64,000 bases of DNA from an uncultured Saprospiraceae bacterium (GCA_937929945.1 CALFUK010000012.1:1-64000); one strand, 5' to 3'; shown: positions 17,840 to 30,000, numbered from the stretch's first letter. Numbers and translations are program-made. Notes: generated by a model from the sequence alone, not told the origin.

Positions 17840-20518
17840 TTAATTACAGGCTTCTATATCAGCTAAGAAGATAGCGCCCAACTTGACTTCAAAACTTTCT
17901 TTGAGTACGATACTTGTACCTGCTCTATAGCTTATATTATTTGCAGGCTGGATGATTCCGTTTGACTGGATATTGATTCTAGCCCGTCGATCTGATCGGA
18001 TCAGATCATACGTGAGCTCAGCTATGAAGTTCAGACAGGGCGAATTATCACAGCCATCAGGAATACCATCACCATCTGAATCGACTGCATCATCAAAGCC
18101 TGCACAGACATCACAGCCATCGCTGACATTATCTCCATCAGTATCCACGGCATCATCAAAGCCGGGACATATGTCACAGCCGTTGGGGATACCATCACCG
18201 TCAGAATCAATCGTATCATTAGAGCCCGCACAAATATCTAGGTCATCACAAATGCCATCATGATCGCTATCATTGAGCGCAGAATCAGGACACACATCAT
18301 TCTGGTCGCAGATGCCATCCATATCTGTATCTGGTGATTGGGGCGTACATGGAGTACAGTATGAATATGTCAGTCCATCCACTCTAATCACTCCTAATCC
18401 ACCATCTTGAATCTTAATGGCCTGAGGACCTGATGAGGAAGCCGTGAAGCACAACTGCTGTGGTTCAAAATTTGCGTCGCCCGTCTGATTATAGATATAA
18501 AATGAGCTACCATTTACATCAAAATCAACTCTTCCGATACCAGAGCTAAAACCTACAGTGAGGCATATTTCTGCCCCAACTTCCATGTCTGGCGTAGTCA
18601 GATTCAGTATATCATTATTTCCTGATATTGATCCTGTCATAGTACCATCTGGAACTCCTCCAGCATTAGCTGGATTATTGATGCCTTGGGCACTACTATA
18701 TACTGCGCTTCCTGTAGTAGTATTAGCACTGCACTGGCAGCTGGGTGTATTATATGCTGGATCAGCTACGGCACAGGGACAGTAGTTATATCTAGAGCCA
18801 TCCACAACCAGAGTGCCCTTTCCTGATCTTGATACAGCTACCGTCTGCACACCTTCTTGAAATACCTCAAAGCAATATTCATAACCCGAATAATTAGTAT
18901 CTCCGGAGACATTATCAAAAAAGTAATTTCCAAGTCCATTCACATTGAATTTGACAGCTCCATCTACATCGTTGAAGCCAATGGTAAAACAAATGACCTC
19001 CCCTATTTCTAAATATGGAAATTCTATCACTAACTCATCAAAATTTCCAACAACTCCAGATGGTTGACCATTAGCTAATCCACCTGCTAGTTCTGGCCGA
19101 TTGGGAACACCCACATTGGAGACATATGTGCCTCCCGCTGTCATGGTACCAGCTGGGCAAAAGCAGCTAGGTGTAGGATCATATCCATTCTCATCTATAC
19201 ATGGCACCAGATCATCTAGATCACCCACACCTACAGTGATACCATCTCCATCACAATCATTTGTGGGCAGGGCTGTCCATCCTGCTGGCTCTGGGAGACC
19301 CAATACTCCATCCGCAGTACATGGATCATTAGGCATTTGATCTGTAGCATCACAGATACCATCTTGATCAGAATCGGCTGTGGGTGTCCCCTCACAGTTA
19401 CATGAATCATTGTATCTATCATCAATCGTACAGACTAATCCGTCATCACAAGCTGTACCAATAAGATCGTTGTCAAAACCAGGGCAGAAATCAATCGCAT
19501 CGCAGTGTCCGTCTCCATCACTATCAGGAGATCCTACAGGACAGGCACAATACTCAGGCGCTCCACTATTGATCCAAGATTGGATCATAGCTAGCTCATC
19601 ACTATCCATTGCTCCACCCACACGAGAATTCATACTGTTGCCTCTGATGGGAGTACCACATCCCACAAAGCCAGCGGTTGTGATCACGCCCACTAGGTTA
19701 TTGGGTGTCAGAATACCAGGGCCACATTTATTACCTCCAGCTATCATTGCATCATAGGATGTGAGGCTGAGACCACCTGATCCATTATTACCGTGGCAGC
19801 CGGTGCAGCCATTATCTTCAAAGAGGGCTCCCATGACATCCCAGCCATAGAGACCATTATCACATTGGTCATCGTCATTATCCACATAGTTAGGCGGCTG
19901 ATTGCATTGGATGATAGCCTTTGTGGGATCTCCCAGCCCGTCTCCATCCGTGTCAGCATACCAGCTGATCTCCCCAGGGCCATCACAGACACCACAGACA
20001 TCTTTCGTGCCATAGCACGCTGTATGATCAATATCAAACCGCACTTCACTTAGTGACACACAGAATATATTAGTGTAACTTGATTTTGCCGTAATTAAGA
20101 TTTTCTTGGCAAACTGCCCACCCATGTCGGTGACTTTGACACCAGCATATGTCGCAGATTCATCAGCTTGTGGCAAGACAAATGAGCCCAGTGAAATCCA
20201 AGTGACACCATCCTCAGAATAATCTATGACCATGTCTTTAATCCCGTATTGACTTTCGTTGGTTCTATTGGCATTCCATATCCAGATATCATTTATCGCT
20301 TCAGCTTGATCAAACTCAAAGGCTATCCAATTACTAATGCCATGCACTGGGTTGGGATTAATCACCTTCAGACATGACACCCAGCTATCCTCCCACACAT
20401 TGTTATCCTCCAGGCACTGTTGCTGTGCTTGTGAGCTTACGGCTAGCATGCACATCAATGCTAGAAAGACTGATGTAGTACGCAGGCGGGATATGATTAC
20501 AGTTGACATTTGACTCAT
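17840..20518 (-). CDS. Secreted multidomain protein: discoidin, c-type heme, thrombospondin-3 repeats, coathanger C-terminus
   Basis: An 892-aa secreted protein. A signal peptide (about 1-32) leads into an F5/8 type C-like beta domain (about 35-165). A cytochrome-c-like domain follows: CTGCH at 238-242 is a heme-attachment motif, and GNSMNSRVGGAM with DELAMIQSWINSGA (about 293-320) is the usual distal segment, with Met296 or Met304 as possible axial ligands. Acidic DxDxDG calcium repeats of the thrombospondin type 3 kind surround two Cys-containing beta domains (about 460-590 and 600-725). The end (about 825-892) resembles the 3-coathanger stack domain. It is the third gene of an operon with DUF1800 and DUF1501, 13 bases after the latter. 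Electron transfer at the surface is inference. Confidence 0.8.
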   Translation of the reverse strand: MSQMSTVIISRLRTTSVFLALMCMLAVSSQAQQQCLEDNNVWEDSWVSCLKVINPNPVHGISNWIAFEFDQAEAINDIWIWNANRTNESQYGIKDMVIDYSEDGVTWISLGSFVLPQADESATYAGVKVTDMGGQFAKKILITAKSSYTNIFCVSLSEVRFDIDHTACYGTKDVCGVCDGPGEISWYADTDGDGLGDPTKAIIQCNQPPNYVDNDDDQCDNGLYGWDVMGALFEDNGCTGCHGNNGSGGLSLTSYDAMIAGGNKCGPGILTPNNLVGVITTAGFVGCGTPIRGNSMNSRVGGAMDSDELAMIQSWINSGAPEYCACPVGSPDSDGDGHCDAIDFCPGFDNDLIGTACDDGLVCTIDDRYNDSCNCEGTPTADSDQDGICDATDQMPNDPCTADGVLGLPEPAGWTALPTNDCDGDGITVGVGDLDDLVPCIDENGYDPTPSCFCPAGTMTAGGTYVSNVGVPNRPELAGGLANGQPSGVVGNFDELVIEFPYLEIGEVICFTIGFNDVDGAVKFNVNGLGNYFFDNVSGDTNYSGYEYCFEVFQEGVQTVAVSRSGKGTLVVDGSRYNYCPCAVADPAYNTPSCQCSANTTTGSAVYSSAQGINNPANAGGVPDGTMTGSISGNNDILNLTTPDMEVGAEICLTVGFSSGIGRVDFDVNGSSFYIYNQTGDANFEPQQLCFTASSSGPQAIKIQDGGLGVIRVDGLTYSYCTPCTPQSPDTDMDGICDQNDVCPDSALNDSDHDGICDDLDICAGSNDTIDSDGDGIPNGCDICPGFDDAVDTDGDNVSDGCDVCAGFDDAVDSDGDGIPDGCDNSPCLNFIAELTYDLIRSDRRARINIQSNGIIQPANNISYRAGTSIVLKESFEVKLGAIFLADIEACN

Positions 20519-20531
20519 TTATAATTTCATT

Positions 20532-21956
20532 TTAGCTCATAAAACCAATAGGCATGGTAGAAGATGACGGGTCGTAAAAATTAGTGATGTTGGGTAAAAT
20601 CTCAGTGAGATCTCCTGAAGAAGCACCAAACCAGAGAGCTAATTCAGCAAAATATTCATCACAAGATGTGGTAGGAATGATTCTGCCTGCTCCTGTATCT
20701 AGAGGATTTCCAAGATAGAGATCAGGGTATTGGCCAAAAATCCTTTTACCCTGGACGGCACCTCCCATGACCATGGCGTGTCCCCCCCAGCCGTGGTCTG
20801 AGCCATCACCATTGGAGACTAGTTTTCTGGCAAAGTCAGAAATAGTGAAAGTGGTGACATCATTTTCCAGACCTAATTCTTCCATGGCAGAATAAAAGGA
20901 ATGCATGGCATTATCCAGAGTAGATAATAGTAGGGCGTGCTCATTGATGATGTCATCATGAGTGTCAAATCCTCCCAACTGAACAAAAAATGTTTGATTG
21001 GTGACTCCCAGAGTATCTCTAGCAGCGATTGTCCTGGCTACCATATTGAGTCTAGAGGACAGTTTGTCTGATCCAAATATGGTCGAGATAGGCGTACCTG
21101 ATGCAATGGCTGAACCAAATGATAGAGAGTTACTTTTCGACCCGACAATAGAATTGGAGTAGGCTTGCTCCAAAACATTCTGATACGACACATCTAAGAT
21201 ATTATCTAATGTCTGTCGTTTCATTGACTGATAGAAGCTATTGCTATCAGAGCCAGTGATGGCTACACTACCTGTTCCAACATCTTGTATGGCAAAAGGC
21301 TGCACTGTATTGCCTGTCTGAAACTGATTCAGTCCATCAAGGGATATATTCATGGAGATATCTTGATTCATGTTATTTTGACTCAAGATATCAGCCAGTC
21401 TTCCTCCCCAGCCCACTGCATTTCTGTCTTGCGGTACAGAGGTCTGCCAGTGATTTTGTTGATCTGAGTGAGAGAAGAGCCCTACTGGTAGGTTGTTACC
21501 AATATTAAAATCATTTAATGATGTAGGCTCCACGATGGCCCCGATATTAGCTATCAGAGAGAGTTTCTCCTGATCGAATAGTGCTTTTGTTTTGCTCAGA
21601 CTAGGATGTAATCCGAGTGATCTTCCATTAGAATTCAACGGATTCAGCGGTAGTATATCTGCCTTTGGAATAGCCACATTAGTTCTCACAGCGGCATACT
21701 CGTTATAAGAGCTACTGTCTGTGGGTATCAAGGTATTGAAGCTATCATTTCCGCCAGCCAGCAGGATGCACACCAGAGCCTTATAGTTACCATTGACAGG
21801 TGTATTCACCCAGCTTCTATTAGCGGAGGCAGCTGCATGTAGCAGGCCCATATTAGTAATACCAGAGAGTAGTGTGGTAGCTCCCACGGATGCACAGCCC
21901 AGACCTAAAGAGCTGAGAAAGTCTCTCCTGTTATGATGGTGATGATGTTTTCCCAT
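20532..21956 (-). CDS. DUF1501 family Tat-exported protein
   Basis: A 474-aa protein of the DUF1501 (sulfatase-like fold) family. The N-terminus carries a twin-arginine signal, NRRDFLSSLG, followed by a hydrophobic stretch, so export in folded form is expected. Body motifs include VCILLAGGNDSFNTLIP, FSHSDQQNHWQTS, GGFDTHDDI, TTFTISDFARKL and SDHGWGGHAMVMGG, all typical of the family. Residues 4-8 are five consecutive histidines just ahead of the Tat motif. The gene begins 4 bases after the DUF1800 stop; this pair is widespread in Bacteroidota and Planctomycetota, but its biochemical role is not established. Catalytic function is therefore not assigned. Confidence 0.92.
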   Translation of the reverse strand: MGKHHHHHNRRDFLSSLGLGCASVGATTLLSGITNMGLLHAAASANRSWVNTPVNGNYKALVCILLAGGNDSFNTLIPTDSSSYNEYAAVRTNVAIPKADILPLNPLNSNGRSLGLHPSLSKTKALFDQEKLSLIANIGAIVEPTSLNDFNIGNNLPVGLFSHSDQQNHWQTSVPQDRNAVGWGGRLADILSQNNMNQDISMNISLDGLNQFQTGNTVQPFAIQDVGTGSVAITGSDSNSFYQSMKRQTLDNILDVSYQNVLEQAYSNSIVGSKSNSLSFGSAIASGTPISTIFGSDKLSSRLNMVARTIAARDTLGVTNQTFFVQLGGFDTHDDIINEHALLLSTLDNAMHSFYSAMEELGLENDVTTFTISDFARKLVSNGDGSDHGWGGHAMVMGGAVQGKRIFGQYPDLYLGNPLDTGAGRIIPTTSCDEYFAELALWFGASSGDLTEILPNITNFYDPSSSTMPIGFMS

Positions 21957-21960
21957 GTCG

Positions 21961-23772
21961 CTATTTTAGAATTATGTAATTAGGTGATATCATGATGTAG
22001 TAGATGGCATCAACTACTGCATTTTCAGCACCATAAAAATTGAGTGTATTACTATTTTGGTTGATGGTGTCCATGATGATTGTTTTGACCTCCGCTGATA
22101 GCTGGCCTCGGCTTAGTATGATATCCAGGCGATCTATGAGTGCTGACAGCCCCATAGTATTATACAGATTGATCTCATCAGTAAGATCTAAAGTAGGCGC
22201 ATCACTGGTATTATTTCTCAAGCCCTCATTATCAGCACTAGGTCTAGTGTAATTATCAAAAGGTCGTCTCTTTAGTGCTCCTTCTACGATATTCAGGTAG
22301 TGAATGCCCGTAGTACTATGCAGTATCTGAAATTCTGGAGATATCATTTCGTTGGCCTGTACGATATCTTTCTCCGCATAAAAGGGAGAAAAAAAATTGA
22401 ACACCGTAGGAGAAGCCAGAAACGATTGCTGCACTCTTGGAAACAGAGTAGACTCATCCTTCCAATAAAATCTTCCCGATGGTGTAGCGATATCAAAAGC
22501 AAGGAATAAATTAGTCAGCCGCTCCATAGGCTGTAAGAGTTTTCCGCTTTTGACGTCATCTATCCAGCTGCATTCTCTCGCTTCTGGGTCTAGCAGGATG
22601 GCCTTTATCACGGCGCCCATGTCACCCCTCACTTGTTGTCCATTATTATTGAAGACGGTGGCTACCCGATTTACATAGGCGGGTGTTGGATTAGATTTCA
22701 CTAGTTGCTGGATAAGTCTAATGCTGATGAAAGGCCCCACATTATCATGTTCATACAGGATATCAATGGCATCATTGATATCATCCATACCAGCGCGGCC
22801 AGCTGGCAGAACCGTACCATCGATCATGATTTTCTCACTTTTATCATGGTAGTCCTCAAACATTTTCATAGGCACTGTAAGATCATACGAAGACACGGAT
22901 CTGCCGAATGTGTGTGGTGAGCCAGGGACACTCACATCGCCCCCAGAGAGGCCAGTGAATACCTTCGCTATTTCTTGTATATCTTCGATATCATAGGTGG
23001 GGATTGAGTTGCCATCAGCGTCCCGCTTATGTGTGCCGTCATTATTCATCTCGAATAAGCCTATGGAGAAAAGCTGCATGATTTCTCTTGCATAGTTCTC
23101 ATCAGGAGATGTGCCTTGTACTAAGTCAGTTTTTTGGTTTTGAAAGTGGCTGAGATAGATACCCATGGCAGGATGCATAGTCACCTCCATCAGTAAGTCT
23201 CTGTAATTGCCAAATGCATTGAGATACAATACATCATAGTAACTTGATGCGGAGAATCCTCTATTATTGAGCGTACTATTCGTAGGTGATATCACGAATA
23301 TCTGACTCAGTGCGAAGGCAATCTTCTGACGCAACACGTCTGGATTTTCAAATAAGCTTTCATAGAAAGTATAGCTCATATAATCTGTACGATCATCATC
23401 ATTATTGATGATCGTATTCGCATCGTTGAAGACTTCTATATATTTTGCAGCAAATGAGTTAGGAGTCATATTCATTTGCGTGCTGATCCACGTCTCAATA
23501 TTAGACTGGGATAGCTGCTCTAATGCTTCATAATTAGCTCCCATGGTGGCCTGAGATAAAAACCTAGAGGCACCTTCTAAATCAATGATGTGTTTGCTAC
23601 CTGTGACAGTATGCTGTGGAAGATTGCCACTAGTAGTTCTAGAAGAAGTCACAGTGATGCCCACATCATGACCATCTCCTAAATAGTCATCATACATCTG
23701 GCCATCAGCTGCAGATGCAAACACGAGCAGACACACAAGAATGAAAATTGATTTAATATCCATTGAGAACAC
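21961..23772 (-). CDS. DUF1800 family secreted protein
   Basis: A 603-aa protein with a signal peptide (about 1-24, ending SAADG). Hallmarks of DUF1800 are visible: ASRFLSQATMGANYEAL (about 70-86), LRQKIAFALSQIFVIS, NYAREIMQLFSIGLFEMN, IQEIAKVFTGLSG, and near the end LASPTVFNFFSPFY. It is the first gene of the three-gene operon with DUF1501 and the heme/thrombospondin-repeat protein. DUF1800-DUF1501 pairs often accompany secreted proteins with cytochrome-like domains, which is the case here. Enzymatic role unknown; periplasmic or surface location inferred. The length is within the family range. Confidence 0.92.
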   Translation of the reverse strand: MFSMDIKSIFILVCLLVFASAADGQMYDDYLGDGHDVGITVTSSRTTSGNLPQHTVTGSKHIIDLEGASRFLSQATMGANYEALEQLSQSNIETWISTQMNMTPNSFAAKYIEVFNDANTIINNDDDRTDYMSYTFYESLFENPDVLRQKIAFALSQIFVISPTNSTLNNRGFSASSYYDVLYLNAFGNYRDLLMEVTMHPAMGIYLSHFQNQKTDLVQGTSPDENYAREIMQLFSIGLFEMNNDGTHKRDADGNSIPTYDIEDIQEIAKVFTGLSGGDVSVPGSPHTFGRSVSSYDLTVPMKMFEDYHDKSEKIMIDGTVLPAGRAGMDDINDAIDILYEHDNVGPFISIRLIQQLVKSNPTPAYVNRVATVFNNNGQQVRGDMGAVIKAILLDPEARECSWIDDVKSGKLLQPMERLTNLFLAFDIATPSGRFYWKDESTLFPRVQQSFLASPTVFNFFSPFYAEKDIVQANEMISPEFQILHSTTGIHYLNIVEGALKRRPFDNYTRPSADNEGLRNNTSDAPTLDLTDEINLYNTMGLSALIDRLDIILSRGQLSAEVKTIIMDTINQNSNTLNFYGAENAVVDAIYYIMISPNYIILK

Positions 23773-23846
23773 GATTAATGTGAATTAATGTGCCCGCGAA
23801 AAGCTCTACGTTTTAATTTGAAAAATAAAAATTATACTAAGAAAGG

Positions 23847-23865
23847 AAAAGGAGAACCTCCTTTT
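23847..23865. repeat. Inverted repeat upstream of the DUF1800 operon
   Basis: AAAAGGAG (23847-23854) and CTCCTTTT (23858-23865) form an 8-bp perfect palindrome with a 3-base loop, about 75 bases before the DUF1800 start codon. It could be a hairpin in the 5' untranslated region or a protein-binding site. Nothing decides between these. Confidence 0.4.
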
Positions 23866-23987
23866 AATTTATTAAGTAGCATTGAGTCTAACACGGGTAG
23901 TACAAAGGTATTAAAAATAAAAGTACTGTGTCCATACATTAGCACCTGTACCATGAACGTTTTGTGCTTCTTAGACATATCCACAAA

Positions 23988-24027
23988 AAAAGAGCCGACT
24001 CATCAGTGTGAGTCGGCTCTTTTATTG
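23988..24027. terminator. Bidirectional Rho-independent terminator
   Basis: A perfect 15-bp stem (23988-24002 with 24009-24023) encloses a 6-base loop and carries A-runs before and T-runs after it. It lies 31 bases past the stop of the 2258-aa protein gene on the minus strand, and the poly-T tract exists on both strands. Confidence 0.9.
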
Positions 24028-24053
24028 ATTAATTCTATCTTTCGATTAGCTCA

Positions 24054-27000
24054 CTATTTCAGCAAGATCATCTTACGTGTCTCTACTTGATCATCGTATC
24101 GGACTTGGTAGTACATGATACCAGATGATAGTAGATCGTCTGCCTTGAGCACGACTGTATGCTGACCCTGCCCTAAGAGAGCTGTCTCTTTGTGCAGCAG
24201 CTTTCCACTGACATCGAAGACCGTGGTCTCTACCATACCTGTAGAAGGTACAGAGATATTGATCACCGTATTATCTGCGAATGGATTTGGCTGATTCTGA
24301 CTCACAGCAAATACATCAGTACGCGGCTCATCAAAGACCAGTGTGATCTCATGTATTGCTAAATCTTCGCCTTGGTATGCTTCAGATACAATATCCTCCA
24401 GTGAAAGCCGAAGCATATCACTCAGCATACCAGACTCAGTCGCTCTGAAGTCTATGTAGAATAATGCCTGATCATCCGAGATAGCTCTGGTATCATTCCA
24501 ACTGATTCGAGTTGATGCCGCCTGATTATTCAGGTTAGAAGCTCCCCAGCCCAGCACCTCACTGCCACTCGCTGCATAGTCCAGACCTGCGTGCTCTAGT
24601 GAAAGCTGGAAGCCTAATAAGTGTTTAGCGTCGCTCACAGATACTTCTATGGTAGCAGTCTCTCCTTTGGTCAGATATCTATCTTCTATATGGAATTCGA
24701 CTGGTGCCTCACTAGTCCTGATTTCTGTTCTCCCGAAGCCTTGGAGTGAGGCAGTGCCATTGACATCACCTACTTTGATGGCTATGAAGTTTTGATTATC
24801 CAGACTCTCTTCCAAGTTACTGATGCTGATGACCGTCTGAAGTGGCCATGGTGATAGCGTATCGGCAAATGTTTGACCAGCAGGGATGATGACCCAGCTA
24901 TCACTGTTTGGAAAGCGATTGACATTACCGACGATCACGTTTCTGAAGGTTATAATATCACTGACCGATACGGAGCTACTCGCATCCGCATCTGCTGCAA
25001 TGACCTTGAACGGACTGTCTAATAGCTCACTGCCTAAGATGTGTTTCTGAATCAGCACTAAATCCAATGTGGTCACCCCATTCAATAGCTGATCGTCATA
25101 TGCTGCACTCAGTCTGTAATCTTGGAATAGCGCATTGTTATTAAAGACATACGATCCGTCATTAGCAGATTGGGTCATTCTCGAAAATTCTACTTGTGTG
25201 GTATCAGCATTAAGAAGCGTAATGGCTACATCAGACAGAACTTCTCCTAATAGAGTCGTCACTGCACCTGTGATGAATACACCACTACTGTCTACCATAC
25301 CGGGGCCCATACCTGATGTATCTACAGGAGCGCTGCAGTCCGCTTGAATTCTGATATCGATCTCACACTTAGCTCCATTTCTGGAAGAATCCCAGACCCA
25401 TATATCAAATGATCTGGAGGTATCCACATTTTCACATTCTATTTCAATCGACCTCTGTGTCGAGAATGCGACTTCTCTCGGATTAATCGGTGTGACATCT
25501 CGAGGGACTATGCTGTATCGGAGATTATTAGGCACCGTACAGTTATCGATACTATTCAGATTGAAGTCAGAAGCGACAATGGTCGTAGACATACTATCTG
25601 CCACAGCTACGACTGGTGAAGTAGACAGGCATATAGGCGTCGGAGGAGTGACATCATCGAATCTAATGGTCGTCACTTTCGAGGCCTTATTGCCACAAGC
25701 ATCAGTCACTTCGATCAGTACAAAATAGACAAAGCCTTCATCTCCTGATCGGGTGCTCAATGTAAACTCTGAACCAGTGAAATTATACTCACTCAAGCCT
25801 TCATCATCAAATACGGGGAAGCCAATAAAATTCCTCACTCTTACTCTCCAATCCAAGTCGCCACTTAGCTCCGAAGCACCACATACATCAGATGCTGATA
25901 TGGTCAGAGAATCTATGCCTGAACAACCGAGCGGATTACCATTACTATCTAATTCTCTATCAGTACTAACAATGAGGGTATCAGGCGCATTAATGATTGG
26001 CTCTGAGTCATCATCAAGCGATATGATCTGCTCATAGGTATAGATACCATCTCTGGAAATTCGCGAAGGAACATACCGCACATAGGTCAATGAGCCATCT
26101 CCTGAGCAGGACTCACATCCATTCCTAAGATCTTCGACTGCCTCAAAATTCATAGCAGCAAGATCATCTGCTCCATCATCTGGACGACCAAGAGCGGTGT
26201 ATGTACACCAGTCTATGATCGTATGCCGTACAAATACTTGGACACAAGCGCCTGATTGATTCACCACTGAATCTATCTCTGAGGAGTAGGCTAATAAATC
26301 ACAGCTGGATTCGCACCACGTCGCCGTGCCAAATCCATCATCAGGATTAGAACAGATGACTGGATCTCCTAAAAATATGTTGTCTACGATTTCTTCGCTC
26401 ACAGTCGTACTGTCAGCACAGGTCAGCCTGACACCTGCTAGTGAGCTACCATTGCGCGGCGCCGGCCATCTGATCGTCAGAGGGTCAAAGGCATCCTCTG
26501 CTGATATGGTGATCAACTGAGTACAGCTGGTCTCGATACTATCGACAGCCCCATTGGCATTAGAGTCGATGTACCAGGTCCGACTGATCGTACCTAAGCC
26601 ACATGTATCTATCTCCGTAGAGTTATCTATGAATGATAGCTCAGCTGTGAAACTGCATAAGCCAGCACCAGTAATCTCAGGTCTATTTTCCGCTGCATTG
26701 ACATCATCTACACACTGGATATTGAGTGGACCACATGCGATGGCGACTGACGGATCGAATACGCTCACAGTCGTCCTACAGGATGTTGAAACCGCATCAC
26801 CATCCTTAGTCACGACCGTGACAGCTACTCCCTCTAAGTCTTCACAACATAAGGTAAGAGTCGATTTACACAGGACATAAGGCAGTGTCCTTTCTTCTCT
26901 GATGGATCCATCTTGGTTAAGTATACTTTCTATAAATTCGTCATCTACACTACAGGCATTAGCTGCTGTATAAGCTACCTCTCCATCTACCATAACCACA

Positions 27001-30000
27001 TCTCCCGTAGATAGGGTGACAGCTCCGGCATTGAAATCTACGGTCCTGATGATGCAGTAATCATCCGCATTAGTCGTGACTCCCAGATCTGACAGTCCTA
27101 AAGTAAACTGTCCGTCTCCCGCTGCTCCAAGATCAGTCACGGGTATACTCACAATATCATCACTGCATTCAAATGAAATCAATGGATTACAGAATCGATT
27201 GTTATCGGTGATATCCACATCGATGCGACACTGGCTGATGATGCCTTCCTGACTACGTGTCACGACCACCACTTCCTTAGCACCGATCTCATCACAGCAT
27301 ACTTCTATGGTTTCTTGACAGACCGCGAAGCTGATACCATTGACCATGCCATCAGGACTACAGCCTTCGACATATCCAAATGCGATCTCTCCCGTACCAG
27401 GATTCACGCTTCCTGCATCAAAATTCGCTGCGTACACGAGACATCGATTCACCAGGATGTCCTGTCCATTCGCAGTGATTGTCTCTACTGCTTGGATGCC
27501 GAGATCTGACAATGACAAGCTGGTAGCTACGTCTATTTGAGTATCTATCCTTGTCGCTGCATTATTAAATGACTGCGTAATGGTGAATGGGATCGGAGTC
27601 TCAATATCCTCATCCAAGACCGTGAAGCAATACTGTGCTATCACACTCTCACTACTCAGGGTGACAGCATTATCAGAGCTATAGGCACCTGAGATGGACC
27701 CATTATCAGCATCTACAGTAGCTATATCACAGCCTATGCCTGCCACTAAGCCGTTATTACAGCTGAGGTAGCCGTAGGCAGCAGCGTTCCATCTCAATGT
27801 ATAGTTGAGCATATTGAGATCACTAATTTCTCTTGCGATAAGATTACCACATACCGTATCTCCATTCATGGCCAAGAGATCAAAAACAATCCGTTCAGAA
27901 TTTTCAATTACAATGGAGCTGTCTCGTACAAATCCTCCAGCTTCTCTGAAGACACTCATCTGCGTAAAGGTGGTATCTAAGGTGAGAATGGTATCAAATA
28001 CCACAGCTGAATCAACTCCAACGAATGTCTGGCTGATCACTGGGACTGAATCCTGAGATGCGGTGGTGACAATTGTTGTCATTGTGTCAATGGTGAGGGT
28101 CGTATCTCTTGCAAAGATGGTATTGATTACAATAGAGGTATCAGTCCTCACGAAATTACTATCCAGCGTCAGAATGGTATCAATGACTAAGGTCATACTA
28201 TCGATGACGAATACACTATCCACGAGCATACTATCAATCACAAAGCTACTATCCACCATCACAGCTGATGTATCAATATCAAATACATCAGTCACTATGG
28301 TGACAGTGTCCATGACTTCCATGCTATCAATCAGGAAGGTCGAGTCGATCCGAATCATCGTATCCATGACGAATACACTATCAAGAACGAACATCGTATC
28401 CGCTGTAAATGTAGAGTCAAAGACTGTCATACTACTGGTCATGATACTGGAGTCAATCGACGCTATGATATTCTGTATGACCAATACACTATCAGGTATT
28501 TTAGTCGTCGTAATAACGAGCATCGAATCTGTCGTACTCATCGTATCCACCGTGATGATGCTCTGAAATATCGTCGTGGTATCCATCATAGCCACACTGT
28601 CCACGCTAAATACATCTACCAGAGTAAAGACTGTATCTACTCTAAATCCACCCTGACCGACCAACATACTGTCCAGCATAAACATGCTATCTATGACAGT
28701 ATTCATCGTGATCACGTCCATGGAGTCTACCCTTTCAAAGCTGCGATTCACCACGAAGCTGGAGTCAAAGGTACTGGTGCTGACGAAGGTGGTATCCATC
28801 ATGAATATCGTGTCCATAACGATCATGGTATCCATACCCATAATGGTGTCAAACCCAACGAATACATCTTGTATCATAGTCATAGTATCTACCATAATCA
28901 TGGTATCAATAGATGACAACACACTATCCATCACCAGCATGGAGTCGATGATCATCATGCTGTCCAGGTCAAACATGGTGTCTCTGACGAACATGCTATC
29001 TGGTGTAAACATGCTGTCTATGACAAATGAGGTCGTATCAAAACTGATGATCGTATCCACTCTAAATATGGAATCTAACTGATCCATACCCCCGATGACT
29101 TCATTAGTAACAATGGTAAACATTGTAGAATCAATGCTTATAATCGTATCAGGCATCATCATCGTATCGATGACGAGCATACTATCTATAGTAAAAATAG
29201 AATCTGTAACAAGCATCGTATCATTCACCACACTGGAGTCAACACCTGTCAATACCTGTGTTACCACGAAAGCAGAATCCATGGTGGCCACGCTATCAAA
29301 CCTGATGATCGAGTCGGTCCTCAGAAACATAGAATCAAGCTCAAAGACTGTCACCGTACTGCTGATGGTATCCGTACCGACCACACTGGTATCAAAGGTC
29401 ATCGTAGTGGTAAAAACTAAAGAGGTGTCCATAATCATGATGCTGTCGGCGACAAACATGCTGTCGATCACAAGTATTGTATCTGTGGATCTGATGGTAT
29501 CAATCGTAGATGGATTACCCGATAGATCAAAGGACAGTACATCTGCTGTCTCTGTAGGACTGTCGACGGAAGCTGTCGTGATGGTGCTGTCAGCCAAGGC
29601 TGTAATATCAAAGGTGAAAGCTAAGTCATCGGGACAGTCAAAGCCTGTATCCGTCACTGGATCGGTCGGCTCTGGCATGGTGACCATCGTATCCATGGGT
29701 ACAGTGACCATCGTATCCACTGGAGTAACGACCATCGTGTCCACTGGCGTGACGACCATTGTATCTTGCCCACCTCCCATATCAGGGTTATCCTCCATAC
29801 ATCCGATCAGCGTGAGGTTAATCACCGCATTAAAGCTCTCTCCAATGCTTTGACCTTCGCCCCACTCTACGACTAAGGTGTTTTGACCTAATAAATTAAT
29901 CGCGGGGAATCCTCCTGAAAGGATCTCATCTCTTTCGGCAAGCGTGACCTCATTCACATCGGCACCGAGATCTATGTAGAATCTGTAGAACTGACCTGCT

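Noticed and set aside
28063-29853. Series of plus-strand open frames rich in VSM/STI opposite the 2258-aa gene
   Set aside because: Mirror image of the D-S/T-M repeat codons on the other strand; no domain, no promoter, and interrupted by stops where the repeat breaks.
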